Below, piece after piece: positions 57,985 through 64,000 of a stretch of 64,000 nucleotides of DNA. Every line of letters starts with the position of its first letter. Position 1 is the stretch's first letter. Source of the stretch: Mariniblastus sp. (GTDB lineage Bacteria; Planctomycetota; Planctomycetia; Pirellulales; Pirellulaceae); NCBI GenBank assembly GCA_011523945.1, contig WTFU01000054.1, forward strand, positions 62,001 through 126,000, read 5' to 3'. Under the pieces are notes generated by a model. The model was given only the letters and a program-made list of their open reading frames with translations, was not told the origin of the DNA and did no database searches. The position numbers and the translations under genes were made by a program.

Positions 57985-59775
57985 ATGTCGTCAGACGCAA
58001 AAACCGACCAGATGAAAACGTTGTCGCCAAAACGTAATACATCCTCCGCGACCACTGCTGCAGAACTAACAAGTGAGCAGCTAAAGCATTTTCATATTGA
58101 TCCCGATACCGAATATGGCCAGACACTTTCGCGAATCGTTGAACGCATGTACGAGTCTCAAGGCGACATCTCACACCTCTGGCAACTTACTCTCGAATCC
58201 ATGAATTCCCTGGATCCGAATGATCGCATCCAGCGCTTTAACGCGAAAAAGTTCCTCTCATTCCAACTTGCAAAGATTCTTGACACGCTGCAGCATCCGT
58301 TTCGAAAAAGTTATCAATCACTGGGCTACAAATCCGAAACCATGGCGGCCAAAGGGCCCTATCCGGTATTTGACAATGTCACCGCTCTTTTCTCAGCCAC
58401 CCCCGTGATCACTCGCACGGCTACCTACATTTACGCATGTGCCGAATGGATCGAGGACGCCTTTCGCGGCAAAGAACTCATGCTGGAGATTTACTCGAGA
58501 CTCCTCAACCCGACAAGTGTCTGCCTTGCCAATCACATTGTCGATCTTGAAGCAGGGGACTATGCAGCGGAATACATGGCCTGGAATTTCAATAGCGGGA
58601 TGGCGGCAATCGATTCTGCCCTTGCCCACCTTTTGGGCCGTGATGATATCCTTATCACCAGTCGAAATATTTACGGTGGAGCCTACCAACTGATTCACGA
58701 CTGGTATGCGAAAGATGGCAACCTGGAAATCTCAGTTGAAACATTCGACGGCTATACCTCAGAAGAGTTTGCACCATTCCTGGCATCAGTTCAGGAAAAA
58801 TATGCCGACCGAATCGCTCAGGGCAGAAAAATTTACATTTACCTAGAGTCTCCAAGCAATCCTCAAGGATATGTCCTGGACGTGGCCGGTATTTCCAAAA
58901 TCGCTCATCAACACGATCTTAAGGTCATTCTTGATGCGACGGTTGGTACTCCATTCCTTTACCGCCCCCTCAACCGCAAAGATCCCGACGAAAGACCTGA
59001 CTTTGTGATTCATAGCTACACCAAAGACCTGAGCGGTTGCGGCGCCGTCATCGCTGGGTGCGTGATCGGAAAAAACAACGACATGTTTATTCCGAAAGGC
59101 CAATCAATGAATGGTCGATCTTGGGACGAAACCATGTTCTGGAATGTTTATTACATCAAAGGCGCATTCCTCAACGCTGATGCCGCGTTTGAGGTGATGC
59201 AGGGCATGAAAACACTAACCGTGCGAATGCTGAGAAAGTGCATCAACACGCAGATTCTCGCCGACTTCCTGAATTCTCACGCGGACATCCAGGTAAACTG
59301 TAACGGTGTTCAAGGCAATGCCAACTCAGACCTGCGAGAAGAAAACCTCTACCTAGGCCTGCCCGCTCCCCTATTCACTTTTGATATGGGCGATATCGAA
59401 CGGGATGCCTTTCAGAGATTCTTCGACTCCCTTTCCCCGACGTTCGGCCACATGATAAGCCTTGGGCAATCCAACACCATCGTGAGCTGTCCGTCGCTGA
59501 CAACGCATTCTGAATTGAACGAAGAAGCACTCAAAGACTCCGGCTTAACGTCGACCACCGTTCGCTGTGCTGTCGGAGACGAAGACCCTATCGACCTGAT
59601 CAGGCATTTTGTTCACGCAGCTCGAGGCACGATCGACCTCGCCTGTCCTAGATACTCAGACGGATTTATGAACGAAGCTGATACCCGACAGATGATTCGC
59701 GACAGATACACGTCCACTCACTTAGCTCACGTTGAATCACAACTGGAGCGATCCGGCGGACAACCCTGGTTTTAA
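57985..59775 (+). CDS. PLP-dependent enzyme with long N-terminal extension
   Basis: A 596-residue protein. The central part has the Cys/Met-metabolism type PLP fold: YMAWNFNSGMAAIDSALAHLL (helix after the phosphate loop), LESPSNPQGYVLDVAGI, ILDATVGTPF and a Schiff-base Lys near 347 in IHSYTKDLSGCGA. About 170 helical residues precede the fold and have no obvious relative. Family members cleave or exchange gamma-substituents of amino acids; the long N-terminus may change this. Confidence 0.8.
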   Translation: MSSDAKTDQMKTLSPKRNTSSATTAAELTSEQLKHFHIDPDTEYGQTLSRIVERMYESQGDISHLWQLTLESMNSLDPNDRIQRFNAKKFLSFQLAKILDTLQHPFRKSYQSLGYKSETMAAKGPYPVFDNVTALFSATPVITRTATYIYACAEWIEDAFRGKELMLEIYSRLLNPTSVCLANHIVDLEAGDYAAEYMAWNFNSGMAAIDSALAHLLGRDDILITSRNIYGGAYQLIHDWYAKDGNLEISVETFDGYTSEEFAPFLASVQEKYADRIAQGRKIYIYLESPSNPQGYVLDVAGISKIAHQHDLKVILDATVGTPFLYRPLNRKDPDERPDFVIHSYTKDLSGCGAVIAGCVIGKNNDMFIPKGQSMNGRSWDETMFWNVYYIKGAFLNADAAFEVMQGMKTLTVRMLRKCINTQILADFLNSHADIQVNCNGVQGNANSDLREENLYLGLPAPLFTFDMGDIERDAFQRFFDSLSPTFGHMISLGQSNTIVSCPSLTTHSELNEEALKDSGLTSTTVRCAVGDEDPIDLIRHFVHAARGTIDLACPRYSDGFMNEADTRQMIRDRYTSTHLAHVESQLERSGGQPWF

Positions 59776-59980
59776 CCACTGTCAATTAACCCCGCCGTTC
59801 AGAATCCCGCCGTTCAGCCAAATCCAAAAATTCATTCATTTAGAGGTGGCGATTCACAGTCAACACTTGTCTAATTTAAACCGTATTTCTGAAACTTATC
59901 GTAAGTTTTTGCGTATCACTAACACAGCTGTTTATGTGAACAACTAATCTATTCCATTTCTGTTTTGCAAGAAGGCTGCT

Positions 59981-60262
59981 ATGTCTCCCAATGAAAGCCC
60001 GGAAGAACTTACATCCTTGACACGTGTGCCAACCGAGACCGAGGCCGCACCAATTGTGGAGGCTTTGAAAGAGGCCGGAATCTCCGCCACCATGATCGGT
60101 GGATTCACCGCTGGCTTCATCGCTGAAGCCCCCGGGGACATCTCGATTCAAATTTTCAAACGGGATGAACCGGCAGCTATCGAGGTCCTTAAGAATTTCA
60201 AGGCTGACAACGCTGCAATCGACTGGGATCAAGTCGATGTCGGCGAACCGGAAGATGAGTAG
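59981..60262 (+). CDS. DUF2007-type putative signal-transducing protein
   Basis: A 93-residue protein. TSLTRVPTETEAAPIVEALKEAGISATMIGGF is the typical ferredoxin-like opening of DUF2007, followed by IQIFKRDEPAAIEVLKNF. An acidic tail ends the protein. Function unknown. Confidence 0.75.
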   Translation: MSPNESPEELTSLTRVPTETEAAPIVEALKEAGISATMIGGFTAGFIAEAPGDISIQIFKRDEPAAIEVLKNFKADNAAIDWDQVDVGEPEDE

Positions 60263-60310
60263 GCTTACATCCCACCTCTTCGCTGGCCAAGGGGCAGGGG
60301 GCACCCAAGA

Positions 60311-60342
60311 GCAAAAGAACGCACCACGATGCGCTGGTGCGT
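60311..60342 (-). terminator. Possible terminator after fabF
   Basis: A perfect 8-base-pair stem (ACGCACCA / TGGTGCGT) is followed on the minus strand by TTCTTTT. It lies 35 bases after the fabF stop. Confidence 0.55.
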
Positions 60343-60375
60343 GTGCACATCACAGTTTCTCTGAAATCCAGAAAA

Positions 60376-61620
60376 CTATTCGCTGAATTTCTTTACAATG
60401 ATTGATGCATTGTGACCACCGAACCCAAAACTATTGCTCATTGCGTAAGTAATGTCGCGCTGCTTCGGCACATTCGGTGTGTAGTCCAAATCGCAATCCG
60501 GATCTGGGGTGTTCAGGTTAATCGTCGGCGGAATCACACCTTCCTGAACCGCCTTGATCGAGACGATCAACTCGATTCCACCACTCGCCCCAAGAGAATG
60601 CCCCAACTGGCTTTTCGTGCTGCTGATGCTCAAATTGTACGCATGTTCTCCAAAAATTGTCTTCACAGCACGTGTTTCAGCCTTGTCTCCCAACGGTGTG
60701 CTGGTCCCATGGGCATTGATATAGTCAATTTCGCCTGGCTCTAGACCTGCATCCTGCAGAGCCATTTTCATAGCCATCGCGGCGCCAGCCCCGGTGTCAT
60801 CGGGCGAAGTGATATGGCCGGCATCACAGGAGGTTCCAAATCCAACCACCTCGGCGAGGATGTTCGCGCCGCGAGCCTTCGCATGCTCCAACTCTTCAAA
60901 AATCAGCACCCCCGCACCTTCAGAAAATACGAAACCATCTCGCCCAGCATCAAATGGACGACTGACCGTAGCTGGGTCTTCTTTTGAATAGGAAAGGGCC
61001 TTCATATTTGCGAACGCGGACATCGCCAAGCGACTCAAGGCTGCCTCGCTTCCTCCGGTAACCGCAAGATCACATACGTTGGATCGAACCAATTCCCAAG
61101 CGTTGCCCATAGCGTTCGTGGCACTCGCGCAAGCCGTCGCAACACTGTAATTCGGGCCCCGCAAGCCGTGGCGAATCGCAATATTGCCACCACCGGCGTT
61201 CAGCATTAATTTTGGAATGGTCATCGGTGAAACCCGGCTCGGCCCCTTCTGAACCAGACGGGTCATCTGTTCCGAAATCGTGGTCATCCCACCGATTCCT
61301 GAACCAAGGATGCAACCATAGCGAGCGGCATTTTCACTGCCAACAGGATCAATCCCCGAACTGTCAAAAGCACTGGCCGCCGCAACCATTGCAAACTGCG
61401 AATACCGATCAATCTTATTGGCTTCTTTTTGGCCAATCACCTCGTTCGCGTTCCAGTCGTAGACATCACCGCCAATTTGCACTTTGATATCGTCAACTTC
61501 AAACAGCTTGATTCGATGGATCCCGCTCTCACCATTCAAAATTCTGTTCCAACAATCGTCTACATCACAACTGAGTGAATTGACTAATCCCCATCCAGTA
61601 ATGACCACGCGTCGCGCCAT
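60376..61620 (-). CDS. fabF: 3-oxoacyl-ACP synthase II
   Basis: A 414-residue condensing enzyme of fatty-acid elongation. Catalytic Cys164 in ATACASATNAMG; His near 305 in NAHGTSTPLGDKAE; His near 341 in SQLGHSLGASGGIE. The full family length is present. Last gene of the fab cluster. Confidence 0.96.
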   Translation of the reverse strand: MARRVVITGWGLVNSLSCDVDDCWNRILNGESGIHRIKLFEVDDIKVQIGGDVYDWNANEVIGQKEANKIDRYSQFAMVAAASAFDSSGIDPVGSENAARYGCILGSGIGGMTTISEQMTRLVQKGPSRVSPMTIPKLMLNAGGGNIAIRHGLRGPNYSVATACASATNAMGNAWELVRSNVCDLAVTGGSEAALSRLAMSAFANMKALSYSKEDPATVSRPFDAGRDGFVFSEGAGVLIFEELEHAKARGANILAEVVGFGTSCDAGHITSPDDTGAGAAMAMKMALQDAGLEPGEIDYINAHGTSTPLGDKAETRAVKTIFGEHAYNLSISSTKSQLGHSLGASGGIELIVSIKAVQEGVIPPTINLNTPDPDCDLDYTPNVPKQRDITYAMSNSFGFGGHNASIIVKKFSE

Positions 61621-61786
61621 GAAACTAACCCCGAATTCCCTGCTGTTATTTTCGCTGTAAAACTCACCCCTCTCGTTCGGATGAGCTCATTTTTACTCAA
61701 TGATAAGTCCAATGAAATCGCTGCAACCTTCGCTTCGAGATTACTCAACCCGAATCCGTCAACCAATTCTCAGAAGCGTAAAATCT

Positions 61787-61825
61787 AAAAAATAACCGCA
61801 GGATAACCAAATGCCATCCTGCGGA
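61787..61825 (-). terminator. Terminator between acpP and fabF
   Basis: A perfect 9-base-pair stem (CCGCAGGAT / ATCCTGCGG, 11-base loop) followed on the minus strand by TTATTTTTT. It would lower read-through from acpP into fabF, giving more acpP than fabF transcript. Confidence 0.75.
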
Positions 61826-61876
61826 TTGTTTTAAAGACCGTTTTGAAACGAATCAATTTAATTTCATCATCTGCAA

Positions 61877-62119
61877 TTAAGTAGTCGCAGAAGAGTTCTC
61901 AATATGACTAATCGCTTCACCGACCGTCTGAATTTTCTCTGCAGATTCGTCTGGAATGTTGATATCAAATTCCTCTTCAAGTTCCATCACTAACTCGACA
62001 GTATCGAGTGAGTCTGCTCCGAGGTCATTGACGAAATTTGACTCTCGTTTGATTTTGTCTTTCTCGACGCCAAGTTGCTCAGCAACGATGTTGACGACGC
62101 GTTCTTCGACCGATGACAT
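61877..62119 (-). CDS. acpP: Acyl carrier protein
   Basis: An 80-residue acidic helical protein with phosphopantetheine site Ser37 in [14 protein letters not shown]. The Shine-Dalgarno AGAAGGAGG (62127-62135), 7 bases before the ATG, is the strongest in the window. Confidence 0.97.
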   Translation of the reverse strand: MSSVEERVVNIVAEQLGVEKDKIKRESNFVNDLGADSLDTVELVMELEEEFDINIPDESAEKIQTVGEAISHIENSSATT

Positions 62120-62241
62120 ATATCGGCCTCCTTCTAAAAAATTACCTTGCGGAAAACTGTTAACGTTGATTACTCATCTCAGCCCTCAACAGTTCGCAAT
62201 GACAGCGAAAACGTCTCGGTGGCAACATGAACAACGGCAAT

Positions 62242-62271
62242 AAGATAGAGGATTCCGACAAAAAGGGTCAA
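62242..62271 (-). promoter_or_regulatory. Possible own promoter for acpP
   Basis: On the minus strand TTGACC (62266-62271) and TATCTT (62242-62247) are 18 bases apart in the 209-base gap between fabG and acpP, about 120 bases before the acpP start. Confidence 0.45.
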
Positions 62272-62328
62272 GGCAACATCACCAGAATCCCACTTTTTTA
62301 GCCTTAAAAATGAGTATTTTCCCCGAGT

Positions 62329-63090
62329 TTAGGCCGTCATTCCCCCATCGACAGTCAGAACTTGCCCAGTTACGTAGGATGCGGCAGGACTCGCTAAAAA
62401 CAGAACGCAAGCCGCAACGTCGTCTGGAGTCCCAATTCGATTGGCTGGAATCTTCTTTTTTACCTCGCCCAGTATCACATCCCCGAGTTTTTCCGTCATT
62501 TCGCTCTCGATGAACCCCGGAGCAACCGCGTTTACGGTGACCTTCCGTTTTCCCAATTCCTTGGCGAGACTACGAGTCATCCCGATCACTCCTGCCTTGG
62601 AAGCTGAGTAATTGGTTTGGCCCGCGTTGCCGATCAAACCGGAGACGCTGGAAATATTGATGATTCGACCATAACGCGAACGCATCATGCGTTGCGATGC
62701 CGCGCGAGTAAACAGAAATGTACCTCGCAGATTAACCGCAATCACGTCATCCCATTGCTCATCGGTCATCATCGGCATCAGCGTGTCGCGTGTAATCCCA
62801 GCATTATTGACCAAAATATCTAGCTTGCCCCACTCGGTCGAGACTTTTTCGACGATCTCCTCAATTGCCTCTTTTTGGCTGACGTCAGCAGCCATTACCT
62901 CAGCAGAACCGCCTGCCTCTTCAATCAGACGCGCTGTCTCGGCAAGCTTTTCAGCATTCCGCGCTACCAAGGCAACCCGGGCTCCAGCTCCGGCCAAGGC
63001 GAGAGCCATTGAGCGGCCTAATCCTTGAGAAGCTCCCGTAACGATGGCATTTTGCCCAGCAAGATCAACCTTCATCGATTCCAAACTCAT
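62329..63090 (-). CDS. fabG: 3-oxoacyl-ACP reductase
   Basis: A 253-residue SDR enzyme; the start at 63090 is set by GAGGAA three bases upstream. Cofactor motif [20 protein letters not shown], and the catalytic YSASKAG (Tyr and Lys near 160). NADPH-dependent reduction in fatty-acid elongation. Confidence 0.95.
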   Translation of the reverse strand: MSLESMKVDLAGQNAIVTGASQGLGRSMALALAGAGARVALVARNAEKLAETARLIEEAGGSAEVMAADVSQKEAIEEIVEKVSTEWGKLDILVNNAGITRDTLMPMMTDEQWDDVIAVNLRGTFLFTRAASQRMMRSRYGRIINISSVSGLIGNAGQTNYSASKAGVIGMTRSLAKELGKRKVTVNAVAPGFIESEMTEKLGDVILGEVKKKIPANRIGTPDDVAACVLFLASPAASYVTGQVLTVDGGMTA

Positions 63091-63149
63091 TTGTTCCTCA
63101 AATTTCTCTTACAAAAATTACTTGTCTCTGCCCAACGCGCCAATCCGAT

Positions 63150-64000
63150 TTAATCCAGCACGCCGTAACATTTCGTCTTCCGATTAATTCGCTTCATTAG
63201 GCTTCTCAGGACGCGGCCCACACCTACCTCATAAAACTCATCAAATCCATCCGCCAGCATTCGCTCAATTGAATCCTGCCATAAAACTGGGGCACAGACT
63301 TGCTTTACCAATTGTTCTTTAAACTCAACCGGATCCGTGTGCGGACAGGCATCGACGTTTGAATAGACAGGCACACGGGTCGGCTGTATTTCGACTTGGG
63401 CGATTGCCTCAGAAATCTTCCCAACTGCCGATTCCATGACCGGTGTGTGAAACGCACCAGCGACTGCAAGGGGAACTGATTTCATCGCCCCTGCTGCGTC
63501 TGCCACAGCTGGAACGCGTTCACAACTCGCCAGTCCACCCGAAACGGCAATATTCCCTTTGCACAAGAGATTGGCGATTTGCAGAACCTCTCCATCAACC
63601 CGGGCTTCATCACAAACTTTTTGCGTTTGTTCTCGATCAAGCCCCAAAACGCTAACCATCGAGCTAGGGGTCTCGTCAGCAGCCTCCTGCATTGCCTGTC
63701 CGCGTCTTTGAACCAGCTTTAAACCATCCTCAAAGCTCATCCCACCGGCGAATGCCAATGCCGTATATTCACCGAGGCTTAATCCAGCAGCACCTTCACA
63801 ATTTTGATAAACATCCGGATTTTCGAGCTTTAGTTTCTCTAAAACAGCCATACTGCTGACGTACAAGGCTGGCTGACTAATAACCGTCGAATTTAGTTTT
63901 TCCGCGGGACCATTAAAACAAATATCGGCCAAATCGTAGCCAAGCAGATCAGCGGCTCGCTTGAATAAATCACTGGCTACAGGCAACTCATCGCAGAGCT
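63150..64000 (-). CDS. fabD: Partial malonyl-CoA:ACP transacylase
   Basis: The reading frame is open to the window edge; the N-terminal PGQG part is missing from the window. The catalytic Ser is in GLSLGEYTALAFAGG (Leu where most bacterial FabD have His before Ser), the catalytic His in VAGAFHTPVME. It loads malonyl groups on ACP. Followed by fabG, acpP and fabF. Confidence 0.95.
   Translation of the reverse strand, partial: LCDELPVASDLFKRAADLLGYDLADICFNGPAEKLNSTVISQPALYVSSMAVLEKLKLENPDVYQNCEGAAGLSLGEYTALAFAGGMSFEDGLKLVQRRGQAMQEAADETPSSMVSVLGLDREQTQKVCDEARVDGEVLQIANLLCKGNIAVSGGLASCERVPAVADAAGAMKSVPLAVAGAFHTPVMESAVGKISEAIAQVEIQPTRVPVYSNVDACPHTDPVEFKEQLVKQVCAPVLWQDSIERMLADGFDEFYEVGVGRVLRSLMKRINRKTKCYGVLD

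Noticed and set aside
59791-59817. Direct repeat CCCGCCGTTCAG twice, 3 bases apart
   Set aside because: Only two short copies after a stop codon; no sign of a mobile element or CRISPR.

Overview
The window reads as a planctomycete chromosome, most likely from the Pirellula/Rhodopirellula-type lineage. The markers are a DUF1549/DUF1553 c-type-cytochrome protein paired with a DUF1501 protein, a DUF1559 pseudopilin-like protein, a small planctomycete-type conserved protein, a paired CNNM/CBS locus and a family of sigma/anti-sigma genes. Base composition is moderate, many genes start at GTG or TTG, and several lack a clear Shine-Dalgarno. I saw no rRNA, tRNA, CRISPR array, prophage or insertion sequence. 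The region looks like ordinary core chromosome with interesting domain fusions, not an island.

Layout. 1-6.3 kb: an edge fragment, a TPR lipoprotein, a small conserved protein and a tightly overlapping minus-strand set (fused ABC-2 permease, then two CNNM/CBS proteins). 6.7-13 kb: a co-directional group made of an ECF sigma factor, an anti-sigma-like protein, a secreted coiled-coil protein, a large PSCyt/DUF1549/DUF1553 protein and a DUF1501 protein, closed by a strong terminator. 13-19.3 kb: an FG-GAP-like protein, two tandem DUF697 GTPases, a lone Flp pilin, and a low-molecular-weight phosphatase plus fructosamine-kinase pair that looks like a protein-deglycation cassette. 19.5-32.5 kb: a secreted EEP-family hydrolase, a DUF1559 protein with a near-consensus promoter and a downstream lipoprotein, a FAD oxidoreductase, a propeller-M28-PDZ peptidase, an AI-2E transporter, a degenerate Nudix-like protein, DUF1499-MsrB and MOSC genes. 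32.8-46.5 kb: an ilvE broken by one missing base, RimK fused to an RCK_C domain, slyX, an SO_0444-type metal permease, serine acetyltransferase, sulfotransferase, SMP-30, YfhO-like, FMN glutamate-synthase-like, inositol monophosphatase and SGNH hydrolase genes.

46.5-54.7 kb holds the complete F1Fo ATP synthase operon on the minus strand, transcribed atpZ-atpI-like-atpB-E-F-H-A-G-D-C. Its a subunit carries a His/Asp-rich N-terminal segment and its c subunit carries a signal-peptide-like extension. 55.4-60.3 kb: a DUF4912 protein, a molybdopterin-oxidoreductase/pentapeptide fusion, a long PLP enzyme and a DUF2007 protein. 60.4-64 kb: a type II fatty-acid synthesis cluster on the minus strand (fabD-fabG-acpP-fabF), with fabD running off the window edge.

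No single cassette is clearly a new defence or mobile system. The most notable items are the ilvE frameshift, the His-rich AtpB, the Mo-enzyme/pentapeptide fusion, the RimK-RCK_C fusion, the tandem DUF697 GTPases and the sigma/PSCyt gene group. Product names rest on motifs and family knowledge recalled while reading; no database search was run.
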